A stretch of 64,000 nucleotides of DNA, from positions 72,339,257-72,403,256 of the forward strand of contig NC_060060.1 in the NCBI RefSeq assembly GCF_020283565.1, written 5' to 3'. The notes below the pieces were generated by a model. The model saw only the letters and a list, made by a program, of their open reading frames with translations, was not told the DNA's origin and did not search any database. The DNA comes from Trifolium pratense (taxonomy: Eukaryota; Streptophyta; Magnoliopsida; Fabales; Fabaceae). Positions 10,088-22,060 of this stretch are shown piece after piece. Each line of letters begins with the position of its first letter. Position 1 is the stretch's first letter. The translations under genes were made by a program, and so were the position numbers.

Positions 10088-11103
10088 TGGTTGCGGCAAA
10101 GATCAAATCAAACTCAGTGTCGTTGCATTTTCAATCAGATTGTTATTTTTCAATTGTTGAAAAATCGTTTTTGAAAATAATAGCAACTGTGAATTTATCG
10201 GCCGAGTCGCGGTTCGATACGCTCTCTTTAAGACGTTTCACGGCACTACCCAAATTGTGCAAGGTAGACTATCAACCGTGAAGTCCCCAGGATAAAACAG
10301 CCAATTCAAGCGAAATACCGTTAACTACTGCACTGTAGAAAACGGTCAGAAAACACCTCCGATGGTTACTACGAACCAGTCTAGATTGATATGCAAATAT
10401 CAATTCGAAGTGGTAAACCACTTTCTCTGAAACAACAAGAAAAATTAATTTGAAGTAAGAATAATATTGAGAGAGAGAAGAGAGAGTTGCAGTTTTTGAA
10501 CGTAAAAATTAATTGTGAGAACTGATGTGTATTTATAGGGAAAGAATGCAACTGATGTGGAGCAAGAAGTGGGAGAGAATCAGGGCCAGCACATCAAAAA
10601 ACGTGGCCATGATTTCAGGAATCTCAGTTATGACTGAGTTCAAAATAATAACGGTAACAATTCCGTTTGACTTGACATTAAGCACAAAAAACATGTGCGT
10701 TTTTGTTGAACCGGTCACACTTAGTGAAAATTAATTATTAATTAATTTTATCACTTCTGAGTATTAAAAAATTAAGATATCACCAAGCCCAAGCCCGGCC
10801 CGAACCGAACCGAGCCGGCCGGACGGACGGACGGCGGCGGCGGCGGCGCGCGCGCGCGCGTGTGTGATATTCGACATTGTGTGCGGTCTCCCTTTCTTAC
10901 AAAAGTGGGTACCCCAAGGGCACACCCTTGGTTGCCACTTTGTGGTATATAAACACTACTAAAGGTAGTGACCCATCCAATGTGGGACTTAAAAGTGAAC
11001 TTTTTCAAATTCACACCTTTAGTTCTTTCACTTGTGCTTACATCTATGCCAAGTTCATCATACAAGTAGCTAAGTTGCTAACTTGTTCAACAATGTTCCA
11101 ACA
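10088..11103 (-). mobile_element. 3' LTR of minus-strand copia element
   Basis: On the minus strand the LTR begins TGTTGGAACATTG at 11103, directly after a polypurine tract AAGTGGGGGA. It runs through a TATA box (TATAAATA at 10537-10530) and a CT-rich R/U5 region. The other end is placed near 10088 where TG...CA ends can be matched, but no second LTR is present to confirm it. Inside is a CG-rich run (10797-10865) made of successive four-, three- and two-base repeats. The 5' LTR and the gag, protease and integrase region are absent. Confidence 0.75.
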
Positions 11104-11615
11104 ATCCCCCACTTGAATTTAAAAAAGTTGTTTCAGAAGTAACGATAAACGTTTCTTTAAGATTATGCATAAGCAAAGGTGACGCTTGTCTTGAACCTTT
11201 ACATAGCGAGTAAGAGCCCGATTTAACAAGAGTGACGCTTGTCTTGAACTCTATCTCAGATTTTTCTCAAACCCGCACATAACCTTTTCCTAAGGTGTTT
11301 TCTCAGCCCGTGCATTTCTGGCCCTGCACGTATATCCCAGTTTCATGAACGTTCTAGGAGTTCGCCCCATAAACTCCATAGGAACCGGCCTCAGTTCCAC
11401 ATTCATATAGGTGAGTCTATCTAAAGTACCCCTGAAGTGTGGTACTCCTCTGACACAGAGAATAGATTTCATTAAGAGTTTTATTAACTCATCCTTTTTC
11501 ACTTCAGGATACATGCTTCTTATACTTGCATGTTCATTCCCTATTACTCATGACTTGTTGTTTACCCATTGAAACCTAATTCTTGGGATCTCCAGTCTTT
11601 TAGGTTGGGTTACCA

Positions 11616-13152
11616 TCATAAGTAATTCACAGTAGGCATTAGTCCCATCTTAACAGATGTATTGTAGACTTTCTCTCTAGCTAGTCCTTTCGTCAAAGGA
11701 TCGGCTAAGTTATCATCAGTGCGTACATGATCCACTCTAACAGCACCTTTAGTGAGCAAGTCTCTCACGGTGCTGTGCTTTCGTCTTATTTGACGTCTTT
11801 TACCGTTGTAATAACGGTTCTCAATTTTTGCGATAGCCGCGGTACTATCACAATGGATCAACACAGCTGGCATTGGCTTTTCCCATAGGGGAATCTCGGA
11901 TAGCAAGCATCTCAACCAGCTTGCTTCTTCACTAGCAGTTGCTAGTGCTATCATCTCAGACTCCATAGTGGACTGTGCCAAGATGGTCTGTTTCTTAGAC
12001 TTCCATGATACAGCTCCTCCGGCTATACTAAAAATGAAGCCACTCGTTGCTTTGGAATCATCTGACAAAGTGTTCCAATCAGCATCACTGTACCCTTCAA
12101 GTACAGCAGGAAATCTCAGATAATGTAATCCGAGGTTCATGGTCTTTTTAAGATATCCCATGACTCTATTTATAGCTTCCCAGTGCTCATTACCAGGTCT
12201 ACTGGTAAACCGGCAAAGCTGTCCCACGGCATATGCAATGTCGGGTCTAGTGCAATCAGTGACATATCTAAGACTGCCAATGACGCTCGCATACTCAGAC
12301 TGTCTAATACTATCACCAGTGTTCTTAAATAATTTTACACTGGCGTCACAAGGAGTATTCGCAGTTTTACAGTCGAAGTATCCATATTTCTTTAGAACCT
12401 TTTCCACATAGTGAGATTGGTCTAAGGAAATCCCTTTTTCAGAACGAGTGATTTTGATTCCTAGAATCACACTCGCTTCACCAAGGTCTTTCATATCAAA
12501 GTTGTTGCACAACAATGATTTCACAGCATTTACGGCAGAAAGGTTTGATCCAAATATGAGCATGTCATCCACATAGAGACATATCATTGTACAAATGTTA
12601 TTATCTGACTTGTAATAAATACATTTGTCACTTTCGTTGAGTTTAAACCCATTCGATACCATTAAATTATCAAACTTTTCATGCCATTGCTTCGGTGCTT
12701 GCTTGAGACCATACAGAGATTTTTCTAATTTACAGACCTTAGTTTCTTGGCCATGTACTACAAACCCTTCAGGTTGTTCCATATAGATTTCTTCTTCTAA
12801 GTCACCATTTAAAAAAGCAGTTTTAACATCCATTTGATGTACTTCTAAGTTATAAATCGCAGCAATTGAAATAAGTACTCGAATGGATGTAATTCTCGTG
12901 ACAGGAGAAAAAGTGTCGAAGAAATCTATATTTTCTCTTTGTCTAAAACCCTTGGCTACAAGGCGAGCCTTGTATTTATCAACAGTACCATCAGGTTTTA
13001 GTTTCTTTTTCAAAATCCATTTACAACCAATTGGTTTGCAGCCTGGTGGCAAGTCTACTAAGTGCCATGTCTTGTTGGATTCAAGAGAATCCATCTCATC
13101 ATTTATAGCTTCTTGCCAAAGATCAGCATCCAAGGGTTCACGTTCATCAGCT
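11616..13152 (-). pseudogene. Copia pol, reverse transcriptase-RNase H part
   Basis: An open frame of about 510 codons encodes the C-terminal half of a Ty1/copia polyprotein. The reverse transcriptase starts at the WQEAINDEMDSL segment, with the conserved VHQMDVKTAFLNGDLEEEIY block and catalytic YVDD. The RNase H part has YSDADW, ESEMIAL and the closing LADPLTKG segment. The frame is uninterrupted, so decay is recent, but everything 5' of reverse transcriptase is missing. The open frame formally reaches 13172, yet its first residues come from the complement of MED13 exon 1. The junction lies at about 13140-13152. Confidence 0.9.
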
Positions 13153-15580
13153 ATGTGGACGAACGTTTTCAAAATTGTAGGTTTTTTTCCTTCTTCTACA
13201 TGTTAATTAATACTCTTTGTTATATAATAACTTTGTGTGATGAGCTGGATTATTGTTAATTTAGGGTTGAATTTCGTTTACACACTTTGATTTATTAATT
13301 ATTTTGTCTGTATTGTGATTAATTTCATAATAAGTAGGCGAACGTGTTTAAGAACTATAAATTATCTACTTTTATTTGATAAAAGTTGTTTGTTTTGTTT
13401 TAGTTAGATTTGGTCTGTGGATGTTTAAATTTGCCCTATTTGATCATATACTGAAATTGTGTTTTTTTCAAGTCAAGCATTTATAAGGTTTACCAGCGAA
13501 TACTTCTTTGCTAAGTAACTTTGTTGTTGGGCATTTGGGTGATATGGGATGAAACACTGATGATAGTAATACATTTTTGACTTTTAGTCTCCGTCCTAAG
13601 TGGAAGAATAGTTTCGGTATCTGGCCGTGTTTATAATTATGTTAGGTATTGATTCTATTGGATTATGTTTAATGAAACTGCATCACTTTATCCGTGAGTT
13701 ACCTATATAATATAACCCTAGTTGGTATTTGAGCCTGATCTAAATTCGGCTTATGTATAAGATGTTTCCTTTTCTTTTTGATCTGTTCTAGTAGCAATGA
13801 AAACCCGTGTAATAATACGGATATGCAAAGAAAGGTGTTGGACGGGTGACGAAATTGCTAGGAGGTTACATGTGTCCTATCCAACCATTCTTTTTATTAT
13901 TAAAAATAAGTAGTAAATAGATTAGCAGAACAATAAAATAGAGGTTCTTTTGAATGTTCATACAAATTTTTTTTTTAATTGCTCAATCATGTCAATTAAT
14001 GGCGTGGATTGATGCCAACTTCAGTCTTGGCTCGCCTTTTTTTTTTCCCAAAAAGAAAGCAGAAATACTTAAAATTTGTTGCTATTGTGGGAGATAACAG
14101 TATTGTCAAATAACGGCGCTGTAGAATAGCGGAGTTTTAACAAACTATTATTAGTGCGCAATACGTGATTTAATACAAAGTGTTGTCAAATAGCGGCTAT
14201 AGCATAACCGAGTTTGAACAAACCACTATTTTCCACGATCTGCGGTTGACAACACTAGGATATACTCCCTCCATTCCTTATTATAAGTAAAAAAATCACT
14301 TTTTAGGTTCGTTGAATAACTGATGTATCTGGTCTATATTAAGTTATCCAATGAACTTAAAAAGTGATTTTTTTGCTTATAATAAAGAATAGAGGAAGTA
14401 TCAAATAAAAGAAAAATGGCCTGTTAGTCTAACGAGAGATTTCAAGGTCGAATGTCCCTTCTCCAAGAGCAACATCATTCTTAGGAATGGGTGCAAAAAG
14501 GTTAAACCTCAACGCTGCATTTTTTGTTAGCTTTTACCAGAAATTAATGTAATTAATGTACATCTCCAGCTGCTCTATTTTTGTATAGAATTTGCTTGGT
14601 TGTCTTCATATGTATATAACTCTGTATACATTGTTTGAAATTCTACAGGGTAGTCTGCATCAGATATCATGGTTTCAGTTTCTACCTCACGAACCTGATG
14701 TGAACCCTCTACCTGACAAAAGGTTAGGATATATACTTCTTACTTTTCTCTTTCGTTATGGGTCACTGTTTTAATGTTACTGGGCAACCTTCTGTTCAAA
14801 CAGTGTAAAAGTGGACCAGAAGGATGCTGCAATGTTGCTGGTGCTTTCATCACACCTGCAACTATAGAAGGAAGGTATTCTCAGTGCATGGGCCAAATTC
14901 CTTTGTTGGACCCTGGGATCCATCTCAGGGTTTACATAATCCTGGTAGAGATATTGCTGACTCGGTGGTTTTGCCATTTGTGATTAATTGCAATTTTTGT
15001 TTTTGTACTAGAAGAAAAGAACGGTTATGGTTATCTATTTTCTAGTTACCTAAATTTCTGCTTTCTGTACCTAACATGCAGATGAAAAGATTAAGCTGTG
15101 GCTTTTTCTTCCAGGGCGTCATTCATCAGTTTCTGAAACTGCTCAGCCAGCATTATCTTATCTGGATTAAGAGGTATCACGCTTAACAGAACTGTTGTGT
15201 TGGGCATATTTGTAACACCTTGTTAATATAATATCCCCATTTATATAAATCGGGATGTTACAATATACATTTGTTTCTTCAAATATTGGCTTTGGAGCTT
15301 TTATACTTTTGCGTTTTCTGAAAATACTCTGGGAAACTTTTTTTTGATGAAGTTGTTGCATCTGGGCTCTGGGTTGCTCCTGGGGATTCAGAAAAGGTTT
15401 TTTCCCCTCCCATTCTTCAACGTTTAATTTTGAACAGCAAAGTCCCATTCTTCAAAGTGATGTTAATTTTGGTCATATCTTGCCATTTTATCTTAATGAA
15501 TTCGGCAGAGCACTGCTTGGGCTTTATTATTACATGAGATTTGGAGATGTCCATCAATTTCAAAGTGAAGAACTGCTCAG
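13153..15580 (+). pseudogene. MED13: MED13 exons 1-6 with first disabling lesions
   Basis: Exons are 13153-13176, 14649-14722, 14804-14944, 15082-15173, 15353-15396 and 15509-15580. In exon 3 the Gln after HLQL is TAG (14865-14867), and one extra base near 14891 shifts the frame of the NSFVGPWDPSQ segment. In exon 4, TTATC is duplicated in tandem (15153-15162), shifting the LSRLR segment into a stop. Exon 5 ends at GDSEK, and about a dozen residues normally before RAL-G-YYMRFGDV are missing. The exon 6 donor is GC (15581), which is either a rare GC-AG intron or a mutated GT. Confidence 0.88.
14265..14398. mobile_element. Stowaway MITE in MED13 intron 1
   Basis: 134 bp flanked by TA. It starts CTCCCTCCATTCCTTATTAT and ends with the near-complement ATAATAAAGAATAGAGGAAG. 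The internal words AAAAAATCACTTTTTAGG and CTTAAAAAGTGATTTTTTT also pair, so almost the whole element folds into one hairpin. Just upstream, 14090-14262 repeats GTTGTCAAATA-CGGC words seen again at 16090-16150, probably relics of another MITE family. Confidence 0.9.
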
Positions 15581-16602
15581 GCATGTTTTCACTATATTTA
15601 GATTTAGCACTTATTGGCTAAATTAAATCTGAATATTGCACTAATGTTTATAGGGTTATACACACACATGTACACGTGAAATATAATCTGAAAAGGAAAC
15701 ACAAATCCTATAATTTTGGGATCAAATCAATTATTCCTAAGGGAACTAGGAAAGCTAATAATAACAAAATCCGCCTTTTTTTATTTTTTTATTTTTAAAA
15801 AGGTCTGATTGCAATCAACAGTATAGAATATATTAACTAGTGATAGACCAACAAATGATGTGTGTCAGTTTAAAATCTAAAAAATTATAATAAATAGTCT
15901 TGTGTAACCCGCTTAAAAATGATCTTTGGCGATATGTATGTTCCAAATCCCATAATTACAAGGCTGGCTACAGTTCCCCTGAACCAATACAGAGTCATAA
16001 CTAAAACAAAAATTCAATGAATCGGTAGATGAAGTTGTTTTTCAAATTGTTGCTTCAATTTGTTCCTGACAGTGTTATTATAAATTTAAAATCCCAGATA
16101 GCGATCAACCCTAAAAATGCTATAGTAAAATAGCGGATAGCGGCTATTTTGAAATCATGTGATTTTACGATTTATGATTTTTCAGCCCTTTGCAATCCCG
16201 TTCCTGCGCAAACTCACTTTTCGCCAATATTGGTAGGGCCACAGCTCAAAATCGTGAAATCGGTCAGAATCTGCGGTTTTTAGCGTGCTTAGTTTCCGGG
16301 TCAGCTTTGCAGTATGTTTACTTAAAGCACAGGATTCTGATTTTAAAAGCATGCAACTTATTTGTTAAAACTGGTGAGCCCTATTTTTTTCTACAAACCT
16401 TGGTAAATCGGATGTTCTTCTTTTCTCTTGCGATCCAAAGCTTGCGACCAAGTTTTTTCCCAGGATCCTTTTCCTCTCTTGCGACCATGTTCTTTGGCGG
16501 AGGTGCACTCTGATTTCTATTGCCCCCCCCCTCGGTTCTGGTTTGGGAGTTAGGGGCATGCACATCTGTTTTTTAATCTCCTTCTGTTGATTTTCCTTTT
16601 AA

Positions 16603-17251
16603 ACATGATTGGTTAAGTGAATCTATACTAGCCGTTAGATTAAATTAAATCAATGGATATCAATTGGTGTCAACTAAACTTTGACACCTTGGAGTTAATT
16701 GATCTTATCCCATATATATATATGAGTCAGGATCCGTTGACACCAACTAGTTTGACACCAAATGTTACACCTCTCAATAACGTTTTAACCGATATAAATT
16801 TTATAAAATCCACCGTTGGATTGAAAGTTTACATCATATAGATCATTTGTGTAAAATTTCAGACAAATCCAAAATCATTTGATATGCTATTGGTACACAT
16901 AAAGATTAACGGCATTTAAAAAAATACAAAAACCGTTAATTTTGATGTATCTCAATAACATATCAAATGATTTTGGATTTATTTGAAATTTTACACAAAT
17001 GATCTATATGATGTAAACTTTCAATCCAACGGTGGATTTTATAAAATTTATATCGGTTAAAACGTTATTGAGAGGTGTAACATTTGGTGTCAAATTAGTT
17101 GGTGTCAACGGATCCTGACTCTATATATATATATATATATATGGGATAAGATCAATTAACTCCAAGGTGTCAAAGTTTAGTTGACACCAATTGATATCCA
17201 TTGATTTAATTTAATCTAACGGCTAGTATAGATTCACTTAACCAATCATGT
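16603..17251. mobile_element. Outer fold-back MITE in MED13 intron 6
   Basis: Long inverted repeats of about 110 bp run from ACATGATTGGTTAAGTGAAT at 16603 to the complement ATTCACTTAACCAATCATGT at 17251, almost identical throughout. The centre was a TA repeat, into which a second fold-back (16724-17121) has inserted. No convincing target duplication is visible outside the ends. No coding capacity. It lies in the intron between MED13 exons 6 and 7. Confidence 0.85.
16724..17121. mobile_element. Inner fold-back MITE in a TA repeat (family Y)
   Basis: 398 bp starting GAGTCAGGATCCGTTGACAC and ending in its complement. The arms of about 165 bp match across nearly their whole length around a short AT-rich loop. 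It sits in the TA microsatellite of the outer element, splitting it into 16713-16722 and 17122-17141. The same terminal sequence borders the larger element at 32215-34165, so they form one family, called Y here. Confidence 0.9.
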
Positions 17252-18245
17252 ACCACTCTCGTTCCTGATTCACGCCCTTGTGGTTTTTTGCTCTCTCTGT
17301 TCTCAGAGTTCAACCCAGTAGCCTCTATCATTGAAAAGCTGAGCCAAACTGGTTGTACAATCCCATGACCCCACAACCCATTAGCACCAGCTCAAATATC
17401 TCCTTGGTGCCAGACGAAGGAGATTGATATTTTTGGAGTTTCACTAACTCACTCTAAGTCATGGCAACAAGGTAACGAAAACGAAAGAGGGCAAGTATCA
17501 CATGAACATGGATAGATATGGTCACGTGATAGATTTAAGTAAACTAATGCGAGCCTTTGATTGAATTGAAATAGAGGGATTGGATTCGGTGTCATTTGAT
17601 CCTATCCCTATGTTATGTGCTATAAAATTGTGTGTTTTTTTTTTTTTTTACTATTATAGGCCTAATTTTAATATTCAAGCCGGGCCTCCAAATACTCGGG
17701 GCCAGCCCTGTCCATGTATACCCTAACTGATTGCCTATTTTTTTTTTCTTCCTTTTTTTTATTTTTCATATATATATTCCCAGTATGTACTCACGAGTAT
17801 AAACTTGTAAGCATCTGATATGCATACAGCTTTAATTTTGGAGTACCCGTGTTTTCATAGGTTTGGATGTGCGTGTTTGTTAGGTTTGTCTTATCCTTCT
17901 GTTTTTACTGTAAGAATAAGGTGTTAGCAGCAGCCTTCAGTTTAATAGTAGCATGATTCAACTGTATAGTGTGAGTTAGGATAACTAGCTACACCTAACT
18001 AACTACCGGAACATATTTTATGTTGGAACAACTTTCACAACTGTAAAATGCACCATAACAGGCTTCTTTCCCTGCAGACTGTAAATTTGTAGATTTAGGT
18101 CGTTTGCATTGACCTCAAACAAAATTGCCAAATCCAATTCCCACCATAGCTGATTGACTGGACCGTTATCTGCATTCTGTGTTGTTTTGCCTCTCTACTG
18201 CGTTTGACTGTAACTCTGCTATTGCATATTTTTTAATATTTACAG
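17252..18245. other. Rest of MED13 intron 6
   Basis: No gene seen. A poly-T run and pyrimidine-rich stretches at 17633-17770 and an acceptor TTTACAG at 18245 are ordinary intron features. The intron spans 15581-18245 and was lengthened by the nested fold-backs. Confidence 0.6.
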
Positions 18246-19609
18246 GAGAGGACACCCTGCATTTGAGTTTGTCTTTGCTGCAACGGAGGAGGCAATCTTT
18301 ATACATGTCATAGTGTCCTCAAAGTATGATGGTGCTAGATTTTTTAGATGGCCTATAGTTTAGCTTGCAATATTTACCCGTTGTTCCCTTTTTTATCAGG
18401 AATATCCGGATGCTTTCCACCAGTGTTCTAGAAAACTATCGAAACATTCTACGGAGACAACATATAGACATCCAGGTTGGCGTGATCTTTGTAAATGATT
18501 TTTTGTTTGCTCTCTTAGAATTACTATTCTTTGATATGCTATTCATCTGTCCTTGGTGGCATAAAATATTTGAGTTATTCTTGCTTTTGTTTGGTGTGCA
18601 ATGATATGAGCAATGGTTGGATTTTCAAGGATTGGTTTATGGGGACTCCGTTCCTTTCAATATCATTTTGCTTTTAAATGCCTTTTCTTATTTGTTTAAG
18701 GTATTGTTAGTTTATTTTAGATGTTCAGAGGGATGTACTGAGTTTTGTTTGTTAGAGAATCTGTTACTGATATAGATGAGTCAGTGGGACATGCATCCCC
18801 CACTTGTTTATCTTTATTATTTTCTTCCAAATTTTTTTGAAGAAATATTTTCTTCCAAATTAATTAATTTCTTTTCTATTGCAAAAGGGAGTTATTCTTT
18901 TCTTTCTCCATCCACCTTTATGTTGAGTTATTGTCAATATATCTGCCATTGACTTTCTCTGTCTTTATGTGTCATATCATATCATCGTGTTTCATATGTT
19001 AATATATGTGTATCCGTACTTAGTACTTACTACTTACTAATATCCAAAGGGTTACCAATTTCATTTTAGTTCTCCACATGGCTTTTGTTGGCACCGTATT
19101 TGAAATTATTTTACATTATTATGTGGCAGTGATTGTTTCTCCTCATGGAATACGTGGCAGCCTGACTGGCTGTTCAGCAAGTGATCTTGTCAAGCAAAGT
19201 TATTTCAGGTCCTTTTTTATAACCCTTTATGTGTATAATTGGTGTATGAAGATATCCCCACTGACTGAATTCCATGTTTTTAATTCTATAGCAGTTCTTC
19301 CAAATTTAGGGGGTCAAATGGAGTTATAGGTCTCCCGTATCACATTTCCCAGGGTGTTGGTTGCCAGCTGAGGGGGCAGAATCGTTTTGTTGAAGTGAGC
19401 CTCGGCTTCCCTAGATCTGAAACTGACAAGGCATTGCAGTCAAACAAAAATCTTGGTAGGAATTTACCCAAATCTCCTGTCATGGGACACAGTGACCACA
19501 AGGGATCACCAGATCATTTGTCAGATAATGAGAAAACATTTCTCTATCCAGCTGAGTCAGTTCTTGTACCAGTTTTTCAAACATCGTTAGCTAGGTCTTC
19601 TTTGAGAAG
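18246..19609 (+). pseudogene. MED13: MED13 exons 7-10
   Basis: Exons are 18246-18323 (RGHPAFEFVFAATEEAIFIH), 18400-18475, 19130-19208 (VIVSPHGIRGSLTG) and 19295-19609 (GLPYHISQGVGCQL and onward). In exon 8 an A run at 18432 has four A where five restore the expected EK-SKHST-TTYR-P reading into exon 9, so one base has been lost. Exon 10 is fully open, and its donor and acceptor are sound. Codons in these exons remain close to the conserved protein, which suggests the copy was inactivated fairly recently. Confidence 0.9.
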
Positions 19610-20740
19610 GTACTTTTTTTTTTCTTTCCAATTCTTACATTTTTTTCCTTTTCTTCACTGAAGAGCTTTATGTGGCTTTTAAGACAATCTGGTCAAACTT
19701 GTTTTCCTGTTTGATTCTTTTTTGATGCAATGTAATGTTTTTGAATAGTCATTAAGACAAAAATAACATGGGAATTAGACAATAAGGGGTTGTGCATAAA
19801 GAAAATGGAAAACATAGCAACAAAGGAATAGAGAAAATGTCACTGGAGGAAAGATGCTCAATTACTTATGAACCCTTCTTAAAAAATCCATGTTACTCCT
19901 AATAGAATCCAGTGACCTAGTCTTATTTGAATCAGCTCCTTAGCTAAGTTAATCTCCTTAAAAATACTAGCGTAAGCTCCAATCAAAGTGCACCAAATAG
20001 AAGCATGAATCACTCAAGAGTAGTTAATGGTAGTGCAGTGGAGTAGTGCACAACCTCCTTACTCCCAAATGCATGTATGAAGCATTTCCTCACTGTGGTA
20101 GAGTTTGGCAATAGTGCTTGGTAGCCATGCGACCATTATTACAGTTCTGATTGCAGCTGATCAGAACCCGTCCTCCATCTGGTGCTGATCTTATTTTCTA
20201 AGTGGACCCTAGTTGGAGGGATTTGGATCCTCTCAAACAAGGATAAATGAGAGTGGGAGGAAAGAGAAAAAATATGAGAAAGAGTAAGAGACAGAAATTT
20301 AGAGAGATAATGATATAAAAAAATGTTGCAGTGGGATGGTGAGAAGTTTTGTCGTATACGGTCCACTCACTAGCTGGAGAACTCATCATCCACCGGCCAG
20401 AACCCAAAGTCTAATAGATAGGCTTAAGCCGCTATCATCTCTTTTTTAGAGAATTTTATGTTTCCAAAGGCTTCCTCTGTTTCACATGCAGTACATGCAT
20501 CTTTACTTCCTTTAATTTTTACTTTTTTGGGATGCAAATTCTTGCTCTTAATTGCTGCTACTTCTATCTTCAGCTACGGTTATTGATGCTACTTGGACTG
20601 CAGCAACTTTAATTTTTTCATTAGATTAGACAGATATGTTAGATACCTACATGTGCAATGTGAATGCCCTGGTATATGAACCAGTGCACTTCAATTCCTA
20701 AAAGAACTTTGATTCTTACTCTATTAATGTGAACATACAG
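19610..20740. other. MED13 intron 10
   Basis: No gene or clear element ends. A purine-rich stretch at 20240-20300 (GAGAGTGGGAGGAAAGAG and similar) produces open frames on the minus strand that look like chance. The acceptor is AACATACAG at 20740. Confidence 0.5.
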
Positions 20741-21764
20741 GTTTTGGCTGCAGAATTGGATGGGTCCATCCCTGACTGGTTCCTCATCCTTTATTCACTG
20801 GTTTGTTGCTCTCCATCTTTGTATTTTTTGCTTGCATTATTACATTTTTTATTATTGAGGTTAGTTGTGAGCCCTTTATGCGAGCTCATGGCTGTTTCAT
20901 TCATGAGAGTTCCTATATGTGGTATACAGAGAAAGTAGGCGGTCTTGTTGCATTTTTCCTCACATTTCTTTATCTAGAATTTTGTGTTTGTGCATATCTT
21001 ATTCTCTCCTTAGTTTTTTTTTTCTTCTTTCTATCTTTTCAAAAAACATCGTTGACTTGACACGTATTGATGAATCTTTCTCTCACATATATTCCTTAAG
21101 CAAATATTACCCCTACAAATATTTTTGTTAATTTTTTGAACACATAAAAATTGCTCAATTTGCTCTTGTTTTGGTTAAAGCTTAAATTTTCATATCTTGG
21201 CGTCTTAAATTTTCTTCTGCCTTTTGCAGTGCTGGTAATGTGGAATCTACTGACGATCCTTGGAATGAATACAATGGATCCCGAACTCAAAATAGTTATG
21301 ATAGTAGCAGCAATAGCAACAATAGCAGTATCAGTAGCTTAAGTGCCAGCTCTAACGATAGTGATTACAAGATTACAGGACCAAATGAACTAGAGGCAGA
21401 TGCTGATTCTTTAGCATGTAGACAGTCTATGATGTCTTCCGCCGATCGGTTGGGAAGTGATGGCCCCAAATTGGTATGTTGTTATCTATTTCTGAGAAAG
21501 TATTTTTTATTTTTCCAACAAGAAAATTTATCAAGATGAGTAAAAGAAAATGACAAAGAACTTGGAGGATAATTGATTATCTATAAAGAACAAAAGGAAT
21601 AATAAAGCAAGAATGGAAGAGAAAATAAACATTAATTGAACAAAGCCACCAAATCACTCTGCATATCTGCTAGGGACCCCTTGAAAAAGCCATCTACTTT
21701 TTACACCAAATAGAAGCCAATTACCTAATGGCTTTCATGAGCAAACATACAAATGTTACTCTTA

Positions 21765-21880
21765 GATTTTATATTGGGCCTAACTCATCCCTACAAAACC
21801 GGCTTGTAAGGTTAGGACTTGCTTATAAACACTACACAGGCCATATCTCTTAGCAATGTGGGACTAAATCCACCCTTTCA
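21765..21880 (+). repeat. LTR-like repeat fragment, copy 1
   Basis: GGGCCTAACTCATCCCTACA, then AAAACCGGCTTGTAAGG, a CTTATAAACAC TATA-like box and CAATGTGGGACT. The same arrangement recurs at 24238-24335. It resembles the promoter part of an LTR or TRIM family common in legumes. The ends are not defined. Confidence 0.5.
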
Positions 21881-22060
21881 CACCCAACACAATGAAGGTG
21901 TTGGAGGCTGCAATGAAGGCAACTCAAATGCCGCAATTAGGCGGATGGGGGCGGACCGTAATGAAGGCGGAATATCCAACAGTTACTCTTTGACCAAATG
22001 AAAAATTTAACAATTTACACTGCACATTGCCATAAAATTTGGCTCCTCTACTAATCACTG

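Noticed and set aside
10772..11065. Pro/Arg-rich minus-strand open frame
   Set aside because: It lies wholly inside the copia LTR and its odd composition comes from the CG-rich microsatellite.
11616..13172. Copia ORF start at 13172
   Set aside because: The first few codons are the complement of MED13 exon 1, so the ATG is accidental. The real junction is nearer 13140-13152.
14774..15045. Open frames overlapping MED13 exon 3
   Set aside because: They are shifted-frame readings created by the frameshift in exon 3. The MED13 frame explains the sequence.
15581..15582. Novel GC-AG intron as a biological finding
   Set aside because: GC donors exist in plants, but in a decayed copy a GT-to-GC mutation is equally likely.
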